Under the pieces are notes generated by a model. The model was not told the DNA's origin and did not search any database. It saw nothing but the letters and a program-made list of their open reading frames with translations. From assembly GCA_003486025.1 (NCBI GenBank), contig DNHA01000133.1:2030-12886 (forward strand): a stretch of 10,857 bases of DNA, read 5' to 3'. How positions within the stretch are numbered: the first letter of the stretch is position 1; the number at the start of each line of letters is the position of its first letter. This DNA comes from Micrococcaceae bacterium (GTDB taxonomy: Bacteria; Actinomycetota; Actinomycetes; Actinomycetales; Micrococcaceae). Shown here piece after piece: positions 1 through 6,411 of this stretch. The position numbers and the translations under genes were made by a program.

Positions 1-540
1 GGACAACACAGTATCGATCAACCCGTACTGCGGCTGCAAGAGCTGGAACCACACGACGCCGGCGATCACTTCGGACAAGACGTAGGGTACGAAGATGATG
101 GTGCGCAGCAATCCTTGGATCTTCATCTTGCGGTTGAGCAGCAACGCGATCGCCAACCCCAGCGGCAGCTGGATGATGATCGATCCGGCAATGATGATCA
201 GGTTATGAACCAAGGCGTCTGTGAAGACCTCGTTTTGCAGCACCCGGACATAGTTCTGCAGGCCAACGAAGTCGACAAGCGGTCCGAAGCCTTTCCAGTT
301 ATAGACCGAAAACCGCACGGCTTGAATGATCGGCACCAACATGAACATCGCGATGAGCAGCAACGCTGGAGTCACGAAGAACAGGATCTCCAGGTTTTTC
401 CGCTTATCCGCCGGCGTGCGCAATTTTCGTTTTGGTGATCGGCTCCCAGGCTCGGCCGCGGTGTTCCGCGGCCGAGCGTCGGGAGCCGTGTTCTGCCTGG
501 CCGGTACGGTGGCAGAAACGACTTTGACCCCTTCTGTCAC
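1..540 (-). CDS. Carbohydrate ABC transporter permease, MalF/UgpA type (3' end outside window)
   Basis: Membrane subunit of a sugar ABC importer; only the first 180 residues are in the window. The first ~50 residues form a Pro/Arg/Lys-rich cytoplasmic tail. Hydrophobic helices follow at about 51-74, 113-136 and 145-166. The segment VDFVGLQNYVRVL (89-101) is typical of MalF/UgpA-type sugar permeases, and VPYVLSEVIAGVVW (151-164) also fits the family. The EAA loop that contacts the ATPase would lie beyond the edge. The start is GTG at 540-538; a GGAGAAG Shine-Dalgarno lies in the last codons of the upstream binding-protein gene, whose stop is only 6 bases away, so the two genes are one leftward operon and probably translationally linked. 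The substrate cannot be told from this part. A second permease gene probably follows to the left (inference). Confidence 0.9.
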   Translation of the reverse strand, partial: MTEGVKVVSATVPARQNTAPDARPRNTAAEPGSRSPKRKLRTPADKRKNLEILFFVTPALLLIAMFMLVPIIQAVRFSVYNWKGFGPLVDFVGLQNYVRVLQNEVFTDALVHNLIIIAGSIIIQLPLGLAIALLLNRKMKIQGLLRTIIFVPYVLSEVIAGVVWFQLLQPQYGLIDTVLS

Positions 541-546
541 CGGGAA

Positions 547-1848
547 TCACTTCTCCATATTTGCGGCGTCTTGGCTTTTGGCGACGATGTCTGCCGGTGA
601 GGACTGTCCGGCAAAGAGCAACGCGATTTCGTCATTCATCGCTCCGCCGATGGAGGCGCCGAAGGCGGTGTCGAAGTACAGCTGTACGTAGGGGGATTCG
701 TCGCGGGTCTTGAGCAGCGAGGCGAGGGCCGGATCGGCCACGGAGCCATTGGCCGCCGGGTTAGTAGGCAGTCCCATATCCAGCTTCGCGAACCCTTGCT
801 GCACGCTGTCCGAGAGCAGGTACTTGACGAAGTCGACTGCTTCGTCCGGAGCGCTTTGCGAAACTCCCCATGCGTCGCCGCCACCGAGCTGTGCGATCTG
901 CGCCCCGGCACCCCCGTCAATCGTTGGGAATGGGAACCATCCGGTGTCTTCTCCCAGGCCGTTACCGTCCTCGGTGAGTCCCTGCATAATGCCAGGTTCC
1001 CAGTGTCCCGCCAATTCCATGGCTACGCGTTCGGTAGCGAGGAGGCCTGAGGCGGAGGTTGGTCCGGACTGCGCCGGGGTGGAAAGAAATCCGGGATTAA
1101 ACGGCTCGGCATCAATGACTTTTTTGACATCTTCACCGGCCTTTACGAAGCACTGATCAGCAAATTCCAGGTTCTTGACCGACGCGTTGAGTACCTCTTG
1201 GGAGCATTCGCGAAGTACCGAGTAATACCAGTAGTGGGCAGCTGGCCACTTGTCGCCAGCACCGACCGATACCGGATCGATTCCCGCTGATTTCAGCTTT
1301 TTGACCGCATCGAGCCATTCATCCATAGTCTGGGGCGGGCTGGAAATTCCCGCTTCTTTGAACAGTGCCTTGTTGTACCAGAATCCGGCCAAGCCCACCG
1401 AGTACGGCAGTGCGTAGGTTTTCCCGTCGACCTGCCAGCCGGAAATATTTCCACCAATCATGGAAATCTCATCCGCTGCCAGATCACTGAGGTCACGAGT
1501 CAGACCCGCTTCGACATGTCCCGCAAGTTCGCCACCGCCGCGCTCCATGTAGACGTCCGGAGAATCACCACTTTGGAATGCTGCATCGAGCTTCGTCAGC
1601 ATGTCTTCGTGTTGCATCGCGCTGACCTCAACGGTTACCCCTTCATGAGCGGCTTCGAAATCGTCGGCGACCTTCTCGTAGTAGGCCTTTCCTTCACCAT
1701 TATTGGAGTTGTGCCACCAGGTGATGGTCTTGTCTTCCCCGGCAGCGGCGGCGCCGCTGGTTCCCCCTCCACCCGAACATCCGCTGGCCAACAGTGCGGT
1801 ACTGGCGAGCAACGCAAGAATTCCTAATCCTCTTTTTCCAAGCTCCAT
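547..1848 (-). CDS. Extracellular solute-binding lipoprotein, family 1 (sugar ABC transporter)
   Basis: Sugar-capturing lipoprotein that delivers substrate to the permease encoded just downstream. The 433-aa length fits family 1 binding proteins. Residues 1-23 form a lipoprotein signal: ELGKR, a hydrophobic stretch, then LLASGC with the lipidated Cys at 24, followed by a Gly-rich linker. The mature protein opens with ITWWHNSNNGEG, typical of the first strand of maltose/glycerol-3-phosphate-type binding proteins. A GDSPDVYMERGGGELAG segment (about 93-109) and several Trp/Tyr residues suggest a carbohydrate ligand. The ATG at 1848 has a GAGGAG Shine-Dalgarno (1860-1855) six bases upstream. It is the first gene of the leftward operon and diverges from a LacI repressor gene, so induction by its own sugar is likely. 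I cannot name the sugar. Confidence 0.93.
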   Translation of the reverse strand: MELGKRGLGILALLASTALLASGCSGGGGTSGAAAAGEDKTITWWHNSNNGEGKAYYEKVADDFEAAHEGVTVEVSAMQHEDMLTKLDAAFQSGDSPDVYMERGGGELAGHVEAGLTRDLSDLAADEISMIGGNISGWQVDGKTYALPYSVGLAGFWYNKALFKEAGISSPPQTMDEWLDAVKKLKSAGIDPVSVGAGDKWPAAHYWYYSVLRECSQEVLNASVKNLEFADQCFVKAGEDVKKVIDAEPFNPGFLSTPAQSGPTSASGLLATERVAMELAGHWEPGIMQGLTEDGNGLGEDTGWFPFPTIDGGAGAQIAQLGGGDAWGVSQSAPDEAVDFVKYLLSDSVQQGFAKLDMGLPTNPAANGSVADPALASLLKTRDESPYVQLYFDTAFGASIGGAMNDEIALLFAGQSSPADIVAKSQDAANMEK

Positions 1849-1867
1849 CGTGGACTCCTCAAGTGTG

Positions 1868-1913
1868 TTGGGTGACCCGCTCCATGCGGGGTCGGACGCT
1901 CTGGCTCACCCAA
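1868..1913 (-). promoter_or_regulatory. Stem-loop in the 5' leader of the ABC operon
   Basis: TTGGGTGA (1868-1875) is perfectly complementary to TCACCCAA (1906-1913), and a second hairpin is nested inside it: CCCGC (1876-1880) against GCGGG (1886-1890) with a 5-base loop. The structure lies between the proposed -10 and the GAGGAG ribosome-binding site, so at least part of it should be in the mRNA leader. It could stabilise the message or tune translation. No known riboswitch class was recognised. Confidence 0.4.
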
Positions 1914-1942
1914 GAATGTCACCGTGACGCAAGTCATGTCAA
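1913..1942 (-). promoter_or_regulatory. Promoter of the sugar ABC operon
   Basis: Read on the minus strand, TTGACA (1942-1937) is a perfect -35 box. Eighteen bases later comes CATTCT (1918-1913) preceded by TGA, an extended -10 arrangement. The -35 box abuts the LacI-type palindromes on their left side, so a bound repressor would block polymerase. The -10 is only a partial match to consensus. Confidence 0.5.
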
Positions 1943-1971
1943 TCGTTTTCGATAACGTTTTCGAAAACGAT
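1942..1971. promoter_or_regulatory. Tandem LacI-type operators
   Basis: CGTTTTCGAAAACG (1956-1969) is a perfect 14-bp palindrome with a central CG, the form of a LacI-family operator. CGTTTTCGATAACG (1944-1957) is a second copy with one mismatched pair, overlapping the first by two bases. The whole can also be read as an 11-bp inverted repeat (1942-1952 with 1961-1971). It lies between the divergent binding-protein and lacI genes and abuts the TTGACA -35 box, so the adjacent LacI protein is the obvious ligand (inference). A weak third copy may follow with its centre at 1974-1975. Confidence 0.8.
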
Positions 1972-2037
1972 GTCGAAATATAAGTTTTTATAACCCCAGA
2001 CCGAGTTTCCTAGTGTGAATCACGGCTAAACCTGAGG

Positions 2038-2043
2038 TAGCGT
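2038..2043 (+). promoter_or_regulatory. Candidate leaderless -10 box of lacI-family gene
   Basis: TAGCGT fits the actinobacterial TANNNT -10 and lies exactly 7 bases before the GTG at 2051, so transcription could start at the start codon. The only Shine-Dalgarno-like alternative, GAGG at 2034-2037, is 13 bases away, which is too far. TATAAG (1979-1984) and TATAAC (1989-1994) are other possible -10 boxes nearer the operators. Confidence 0.4.
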
Positions 2044-2050
2044 AGGCCGA

Positions 2051-3124
2051 GTGATAACCCCCTCCGCTGAAGCCTCCGGCGCCCATGAGCAAACGCCTGG
2101 CTCCGCCCTGCCTCAAAGCACAACGAACCGCGTGACCATCAATGATGTGGCGCATGCAGCCGGGGTGTCTGTCTCCACCGTGTCTAAAGTAGTCAACGCA
2201 CGTTATGGCGTAGCACCGCGCACCATGGATCGCGTCCTGCAGGTCATCGCCGAGCTAGGCTACGAGACATCTCTTGTCGCCTCGTCCTTGCGAAGCAGTC
2301 GAACGAACATCATCGGGATCCTGGTCGCCGAATTTGAGCCCTTCGCATTGGAATTACTCAATGGAATCTCGGCCACGCTTCGCGGGACCCAGTACGACCT
2401 CATGGCTTACGCTGGCAACCTCGCTCCGGGAGGCCGCGCCGGCTGGGAACACCGTTCCCTGTCCCGACTCGGCGGGACCCTCATCGACGGCGCCATCATC
2501 GTCACGCCCACCGTCGAGATCCCGCATAGCTCGGTTCCGGTTATTGCTATTGACCCGCACGCCGGCACCAGTGGTCCGGCGGCCATCGATGTAGATAACT
2601 TCGGCGGAGCCAAAACTGCGACCGAGCATCTGATCTCCTTGGGACACCGGCGCATCGGTCATATCAAAGGACGTTCAGACCTTAAATCGGCGCATTTGCG
2701 CGAGTCCGGATACCGCCAAGCATTGCAGGATGCGGGAATATCCTACGACCCGCAGCTGGTGCATGATGGCGACTATCAACGAGATTTGGCGGCACTAGCC
2801 ACCACCGATTTATTGACGCTTCCGCAACCGCCCACCGCAATCTTTGCCGCCAATGACCTCTCGGCGCTCTCGGCTATTGAAACGGCCAAAAGTCTGGGAC
2901 TGAACGTTCCCAAGGATTTGTCGGTCATCGGTTTTGACGACATTCCCGAGGCAGCCCAGTCAAAGCCCACGCTGAGCACGGTACGACAGCCTATGCATGA
3001 GATGGGAGCCACCGCGGTGACCCTACTCTTGAGCATGTTGGCCGGCGAAGAAGTCACGCAACCCGAACAGATGCCCGCATCTCTCATCCCACGCGAATCG
3101 ACGGCCGCTGCGCCGAAACTCTAG
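2051..3124 (+). CDS. LacI-family transcriptional repressor of the sugar operon
   Basis: Sugar-responsive repressor, 357 aa. After a non-conserved ~26-residue N-terminal tail, residues 28-76 are the LacI DNA-binding domain: VTINDVAHAAGVSVSTVSKV carries the helix-turn-helix, and LVASSLRSSR (75-84) is the hinge helix that inserts into the minor groove. The rest is a periplasmic-binding-protein-like sensor domain, with the family marks AANDLSALSAI, LSVIGFDDIPEA and LSTVRQPMHEMG near the C-terminus. The family normally starts close to the VTIND segment, so the tail is longer than usual. The GTG at 2051 has a -10-like box 7 bases upstream, and the internal GTG at residue 28 is an alternative. The gene diverges from the ABC operon with LacI-type palindromes between, so local repression and autoregulation are likely. 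Confidence 0.92.
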   Translation: MITPSAEASGAHEQTPGSALPQSTTNRVTINDVAHAAGVSVSTVSKVVNARYGVAPRTMDRVLQVIAELGYETSLVASSLRSSRTNIIGILVAEFEPFALELLNGISATLRGTQYDLMAYAGNLAPGGRAGWEHRSLSRLGGTLIDGAIIVTPTVEIPHSSVPVIAIDPHAGTSGPAAIDVDNFGGAKTATEHLISLGHRRIGHIKGRSDLKSAHLRESGYRQALQDAGISYDPQLVHDGDYQRDLAALATTDLLTLPQPPTAIFAANDLSALSAIETAKSLGLNVPKDLSVIGFDDIPEAAQSKPTLSTVRQPMHEMGATAVTLLLSMLAGEEVTQPEQMPASLIPRESTAAAPKL

Positions 3125-3137
3125 ATTCGACATTAAA

Positions 3138-3183
3138 CATCTGGCCTCGCCCAAAGCTCGTGAGCTTCGGGCGAGGCCAGATG
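3138..3183. terminator. Long perfect hairpin between converging lacI-type gene and pyrE
   Basis: A 15-bp perfect stem, CATCTGGCCTCGCCC paired with its exact complement, continues past one mismatch into AAGCT/AGCTT with a 4-base loop. It begins 14 bases after the lacI stop and ends 11 bases before the pyrE stop, so it is placed to terminate both converging transcripts. Neither side has a strong T run; on the pyrE side the strand reads TTTAATGT. Confidence 0.75.
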
Positions 3184-3194
3184 CTTAGCAGGCT

Positions 3195-3752
3195 CTAGAG
3201 CCCCAGCTCGGTCTTCCCGTAGGCAAACAGGTAAGGTACGCCAGCTTCGGCTTCGATGCGTTCTTTCGCACCGGTGTCACGGTCAACGATTACCGCGACG
3301 GCAATGACGTTTCCGCCGGCTTTGCGTACACCCTCAACGGCGGTCAATGCGGATCCGCCGGTGGTTGAAGTATCTTCCAGTACGATCACGTCCTGGCCAT
3401 CAACGCTGGGGCCTTCAACCTGGCGGCCCATGCCGTAGGACTTCTGTGCCTTGCGCACCACGAACGCGTCTAACTTACGTCCCTGATTGCGGGCGGTATG
3501 CATGATGGCGGTTCCTACCGGGTCCGCTCCCATGGTCAACCCACCGATGTTGGTGAATTCAAGCTTTGCCTCGTCGAGCAGGTCTAGCATGACCTCGCCA
3601 ATCAGCCCGGAAGCTTCCTGTTGCAAGGAGACCCGACGCAGATCGATGTAGTAGTCCGCTTCCTTCCCGGAAGACAGAGTCACCTTGCCACGTACGATGG
3701 CAAGTTCTTGGATCAGTTCTTTAAGTCGCTCACGGGCGCTGGTTTCGCTCAT
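3195..3752 (-). CDS. pyrE: Orotate phosphoribosyltransferase
   Basis: Cytoplasmic enzyme that joins orotate to PRPP to give orotidine 5'-phosphate, the fifth step of de novo UMP synthesis. The PRPP-binding signature VIVLEDTSTTGGSA lies at residues 122-135, and the flexible catalytic loop RKAQKSYGMGRQVEG at 100-114. An earlier segment, SSGKEADYYIDLR (27-39), is also typical. The ATG at 3752 gives MSETSARERL and 185 residues. Upstream in-frame starts at 3776 and 3758 lack a ribosome-binding site, whereas TAGAAT ends 7 bases before 3752, which fits a leaderless message. The gene stands alone, away from other pyrimidine genes, and converges on the lacI-type gene across a shared hairpin. Function is very secure; the start is less so. 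Confidence 0.95.
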   Translation of the reverse strand: MSETSARERLKELIQELAIVRGKVTLSSGKEADYYIDLRRVSLQQEASGLIGEVMLDLLDEAKLEFTNIGGLTMGADPVGTAIMHTARNQGRKLDAFVVRKAQKSYGMGRQVEGPSVDGQDVIVLEDTSTTGGSALTAVEGVRKAGGNVIAVAVIVDRDTGAKERIEAEAGVPYLFAYGKTELGL

Positions 3753-3759
3753 AGACATA

Positions 3760-3765
3760 ATTCTA
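3760..3765 (-). promoter_or_regulatory. Candidate leaderless -10 box of pyrE
   Basis: On the minus strand TAGAAT (3765-3760) is close to the TATAAT consensus and ends exactly 7 bases before the ATG at 3752. Transcription would then begin at the start codon. No clear Shine-Dalgarno precedes any of the three possible pyrE starts. No convincing -35 was found at 16-18 bases. Confidence 0.55.
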
Positions 3766-3932
3766 GTCGCCTGCACATGCCGGGCGTTGCAATCAGCAGC
3801 CCATGTGACGCTTCCTCCAGCACGCTATCCTCCGCTGTTCTTCCCGCGAGACGCCACCGCGGCATGGCTGACTCATCCATGCACCTTTTCTAACGCCAGA
3901 CCTTGGCACTGGCTGATTTCAGCGAACCGCAA

Positions 3933-3960
3933 TTGAGTTGGCGCAACTGGGTAAAAATAG
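3933..3960 (+). promoter_or_regulatory. Possible promoter/operator of the MarR-like gene at 4000
   Basis: TTGAGT (3933-3938) is followed 16 bases later by AAATAG (3955-3960), a weak -35/-10 pair. The inverted repeat AGTTG-GCG-CAACT (3936-3948) overlaps the -35 and could bind the MarR-like product itself. The rest of the 3777-3999 gap shows nothing I can name. Confidence 0.3.
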
Positions 3961-3999
3961 CCCCTAGCCCCAGCGGGAACTCCCGGATAAGGTGGGATC

Positions 4000-4434
4000 A
4001 TGAACGCGACTCGCCCCTTGGGTTTCTGGTTAAAATTGGTAGATTCGCTGATTGACGAGCAGTTTGCAGCGACTCTAGAAGAACACGGCGTCACGCGCAG
4101 GCAGTGGCAGGTGCTGAACCTGCTGGAGCAAAACCCTGCGTCCGAAGCCAAACTTATTTCTGGCCTTTCTCCGTTTTTTGCCTCACCGGATGAACCTCAA
4201 AATGTCACCGAGCATTTAGCAGAACTGGTTGAATCCGGTTGGATTTCCCAGCTAGACGGCGTATACACAATCACCGAACGCGGCCATGTTTCACTGGTGA
4301 AGCTCAGCGAACTAGTGGAGCGGATCCGCTCGCAGTTCGGCGAAGGACTAACCGAAGAGGAATATGCCACGACCGTAAGCTCGCTGGAGCAGATGGCGCG
4401 GAACTTTGGCTGGAGCGACGCCGAAACCGACTAA
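4000..4434 (+). CDS. MarR-like winged-helix regulator, target unknown
   Basis: A 144-residue protein with the layout of small MarR-type regulators. The N-terminal helix LGFWLKLVDSLIDEQF would take part in dimer formation, and GVTRRQWQVLNLLEQNP begins the winged-helix domain. EHLAELVESGWISQLDGVYTITERGHVSL (71-99) gives the recognition helix, a short wing and the following strand. The wing lacks the usual DxRxR motif, so it is a divergent member. AAGG (3989-3992) is a possible Shine-Dalgarno 7 bases before the ATG; TAAGGT (3988-3993) could equally be a -10 box for a leaderless message. It sits alone between pyrE and nadE, and nothing nearby shows which genes it controls. It may be autoregulatory through the small inverted repeat upstream. 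Confidence 0.75.
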   Translation: MNATRPLGFWLKLVDSLIDEQFAATLEEHGVTRRQWQVLNLLEQNPASEAKLISGLSPFFASPDEPQNVTEHLAELVESGWISQLDGVYTITERGHVSLVKLSELVERIRSQFGEGLTEEEYATTVSSLEQMARNFGWSDAETD

Positions 4435-4515
4435 TGTTGTTTCGCCAAATGTTGAATACAGATTAACTTTCTGTTCCAACTCCGGCTAAACGCCCAAGCA
4501 CCTTGCTCTCTTGCC

Positions 4516-4521
4516 TAGGAT
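4516..4521 (+). promoter_or_regulatory. Candidate leaderless -10 box of nadE
   Basis: TAGGAT ends exactly 7 bases before the ATG at 4529, the same geometry as in front of pyrE. Weak Shine-Dalgarno-like AGG triplets (4517-4519 and 4525-4527) are present, so leadered translation is not excluded. No good -35 was found. Confidence 0.45.
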
Positions 4522-4528
4522 GGTAGGC

Positions 4529-5353
4529 ATGCGTGAACTGCAAGCAGAGATCATTGAAGAACTAGGCGTCATGCCTGAAATCATTCCTACACAGGAGATC
4601 ACCCGCCGCGTGGGCTTCCTGAAGGACTACCTAGCAGCAACCGGAGCCAAAGGCTTCGTACTGGGTATTTCTGGGGGAATCGACTCCACCCTGGCCGGCC
4701 GCTTGGCGCAATTAGCTGTCCAGGAAATTCGCGAGGCCGGTGGCGATGCACGCTTTATTGCGGTTCGGTTGCCCCATGGGGTGCAAAGCGATGCCGACGA
4801 TGCGATGAAAGCCATGGATTTTGTTGCCGCGGATGAAGAATTCGAAGTAAACATCGAAAAGCCGGTCAGCGCATTGGATGCGGCATTAGATGAGTCCGGG
4901 CATCCGCGCCTGACAGATTTCAATCGCGGTAACGTCAAGGCCCGGATGCGCATGATTGTCCAGTATGCCTTAGCCGGCGACCGCCGTTTCCTGGTTCTCG
5001 GAACCGACCATGCCGCCGAATCCGTAACCGGATTTTTCACTAAATTTGGTGATGGTGGAGCAGACTTGCTGCCGCTGGCCGGGTTAAACAAACGTCAGAA
5101 TCAGGCATTGCTGCGTCAGTTGGATGCTCCTGAATTGCTCTGGGCCAAGGAGCCAACGGCTGACCTATTAGAAGGGCAGCCATTACGTAGTGATGAAGAC
5201 GAGCTCGGACTGACGTACGCCAGTATTGACGACTACCTTGAAGGTCGGGAGGTAGATTCCGCAGTTGCAGAAGTTATCGAGTCCCGCTTCCTGGGTTCGC
5301 GCCACAAACGCACCGTTCCCGCTACCTACCGCGATGCCTGGTGGCAGTCATAG
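4529..5353 (+). CDS. nadE: NH3-dependent NAD(+) synthetase
   Basis: Makes NAD+ from deamido-NAD+, ATP and ammonia, the last step of NAD synthesis. With the ATG at 4529 it has 274 residues, close to the single-domain enzymes of this type. It has no N-terminal nitrilase-like glutaminase domain, so it should use free ammonia. The ATP pyrophosphatase loop SGGIDST lies at 48-54. Further family blocks are [46 protein letters not shown] and KEPTADL, with DDYLEG near the end. Starts at 4511 (TTG) and 4520 (ATG) are possible but would add residues the family does not need. It is a single gene whose stop lies 4 bases from the stop of the converging regulator gene. Confidence 0.95.
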   Translation: MRELQAEIIEELGVMPEIIPTQEITRRVGFLKDYLAATGAKGFVLGISGGIDSTLAGRLAQLAVQEIREAGGDARFIAVRLPHGVQSDADDAMKAMDFVAADEEFEVNIEKPVSALDAALDESGHPRLTDFNRGNVKARMRMIVQYALAGDRRFLVLGTDHAAESVTGFFTKFGDGGADLLPLAGLNKRQNQALLRQLDAPELLWAKEPTADLLEGQPLRSDEDELGLTYASIDDYLEGREVDSAVAEVIESRFLGSRHKRTVPATYRDAWWQS

Positions 5354-5357
5354 CCGG

Positions 5358-5657
5358 CTACAGCCCGCTGGTGATAGCTCGCAACGCTTGAATATGCTCG
5401 GTGAGGCTGGAGCGCCCGTGCGCAGAAAGTTTAACCCAGGTGCGCGGGCGTTTACCGACAAAGCCTTTGCGGACTTTGAGGTAGTTTTTTTCTTCAAGGC
5501 CCGTGATGTGCCGGGAAAGGACCGAGTCGGAAACTCCGAGAGTCTCACGCAAGGTCTTAAAATCAATTTCATCTACTCCCTGCAGTGCAGCCATCATCGA
5601 CAATCGCACAGGGTTGGTGAAGTCATCGTTCATCTGGGTGCGTGGGTGCTCGCTCAT
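5358..5657 (-). CDS. Winged-helix transcriptional regulator (HTH_34-like)
   Basis: A 99-residue protein that is almost entirely one winged-helix DNA-binding domain. NPVRLSMMAALQGVDEIDFKTL is the first helix pair, LGVSDSVLSRHITGLEEKNYL the helix-turn-helix, and VRKGFVGKRPRTWVKLS the wing. This matches the compact winged-helix family often found beside small membrane proteins. I chose the ATG at 5657 because it overlaps the stop of the upstream gene as ATGA, which gives translational coupling; in-frame starts at 5672 and 5633 are less likely. It is the last gene of a three-gene operon, and probably represses that operon at the palindrome near 6326-6356 (inference). No ligand-binding domain is visible, so signal sensing may depend on the membrane partners or on a very small pocket. 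Confidence 0.88.
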   Translation of the reverse strand: MSEHPRTQMNDDFTNPVRLSMMAALQGVDEIDFKTLRETLGVSDSVLSRHITGLEEKNYLKVRKGFVGKRPRTWVKLSAHGRSSLTEHIQALRAITSGL

Positions 5658-6091
5658 CGTTTCATCATCCAAACACCGCCGATAAGCAACGGCAGCGCCA
5701 CCGCAAGGCCGAGCAATACGACGAGAAATGCCGCCATCGGCGTGGTGATCAGGGTAAGCGTCACTGCGTAAACACCGAAGCTGGCAAACAGGCTTAGCAA
5801 GTATGTCTTGCTCAATCCGCGAGGAAGCACACTGCGGACTTTGAGATAACCAAAGCTCAAAGCGAAGACTGCCAGCATGGCCGCACCAACAAGGATAAAG
5901 AATGCGGTCAAGCTACGTTCCGGGTGATACACATGAAGCAACCCGTGCAGCACGCCGAGCACTAGCCCCAGGGACACACAGAGCATGCCTAATTGCTTGG
6001 CACCTCGTTTGGCCACCGGGGTCATCTCGCGCTGGGCATTTTCGAAAGCGGCTAGTTGTTGCGCCGCGCTGAGTTCTGGTTCGCTGTTCAT
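5654..6091 (-). CDS. Four-helix membrane protein, unknown function
   Basis: I do not recognise this 145-residue protein. A polar, Glu/Gln-rich N-terminus (1-30) should be cytoplasmic. Hydrophobic helices follow at about 34-54, 61-82, 96-116 and 119-142, ending in MMKR. The loops HPERS and KVRSVLPRGLSK are short and basic. No catalytic or transporter signature is visible. The start at 6091 overlaps the stop of the preceding small gene as ATGA, with AAGG 7 bases upstream, and its own stop overlaps the regulator start as ATGA. The tight coupling to a regulator and a second membrane protein suggests one membrane-associated task, such as a response to envelope state, but this is a guess. Confidence 0.85.
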   Translation of the reverse strand: MNSEPELSAAQQLAAFENAQREMTPVAKRGAKQLGMLCVSLGLVLGVLHGLLHVYHPERSLTAFFILVGAAMLAVFALSFGYLKVRSVLPRGLSKTYLLSLFASFGVYAVTLTLITTPMAAFLVVLLGLAVALPLLIGGVWMMKR

Positions 6092-6285
6092 ACCAGAGCC
6101 TTACGCGTGTTCTTCTGCTGCTGAACGTAGGAGCTAATTGAGGCGCCAATGGCCGCGAACCCCGAAATTCCCGCAATAACCAGCGCCGGAGCGTCCGTGG
6201 CCATCCCGGACACTGCCATGAACAGGCATCCGAGGGTCATAACGGACCATACGGTGACGAACCAAAATTTCTTTGAAACAAACAT
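6088..6285 (-). CDS. Small two-helix membrane protein, unknown function
   Basis: A 65-residue protein with hydrophobic helices at about 8-29 and 34-54 joined by a short loop containing Asp (MATDAPA), and a polar C-terminus QQQKNTRK. I do not recognise a family. The ATG at 6285 is preferred because GGAG lies 6 bases upstream; an upstream in-frame start at 6399 would run the coding region through the palindromic operator and add an implausible N-terminus. It is the first gene of the three-gene operon and overlaps the next gene as ATGA. Confidence 0.75.
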   Translation of the reverse strand: MFVSKKFWFVTVWSVMTLGCLFMAVSGMATDAPALVIAGISGFAAIGASISSYVQQQKNTRKALV

Positions 6286-6325
6286 TGTTTTCTCCGGTGT
6301 CGGCGGGGCTTGTACAGTAAGACTA

Positions 6326-6356
6326 ACAAGTACTTTCCATATTAGAAAGTACTTTC
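6326..6356. promoter_or_regulatory. Double palindromic operator of the membrane-protein/regulator operon
   Basis: GAAAGTACTTTC (6345-6356) is a perfect 12-bp palindrome. ACAAGTACTTTC (6326-6337) is a near copy 19 bases away. Together they form a larger inverted repeat, AAGTACTTTC (6328-6337) with GAAAGTACTT (6345-6354), around the spacer CATATTA. On the minus strand that spacer holds TAATAT, a good -10 box, so binding should repress the operon that starts at 6285. The operon's own winged-helix protein is the likely ligand (inference). No good -35 was found. The rest of the 6286-6411 gap shows nothing else I can name. Confidence 0.75.
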
Positions 6357-6411
6357 GTGAAAAACTTTCCGCGGCCCCGCCAACTAGCCAACCCAGCACC
6401 GTGTTGATGAG

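Noticed and set aside
115-438. Open plus-strand frame of 107 codons at the left edge
   Set aside because: It lies entirely opposite the ABC permease, whose minus-strand product has clear membrane helices and family motifs.
1861-1920. Riboswitch in the ABC operon leader
   Set aside because: The stem-loop is simple and matches no known riboswitch core; it is reported only as a leader hairpin.
3777-3999. Possible small gene or RNA in the 223-bp gap between pyrE and the MarR-like gene
   Set aside because: No frame with a plausible start and ribosome-binding site, and no strong hairpin; only promoter-like elements could be supported.
4627-5091. Long minus-strand open frame (154 codons) opposite nadE
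   Set aside because: The plus strand carries conserved NAD synthetase motifs throughout this stretch; the opposite frame shows no recognisable domain.
6286-6399. Longer form of the small membrane protein starting at 6399
   Set aside because: It would translate through the palindromic operator; the ATG at 6285 has GGAG at the right distance.
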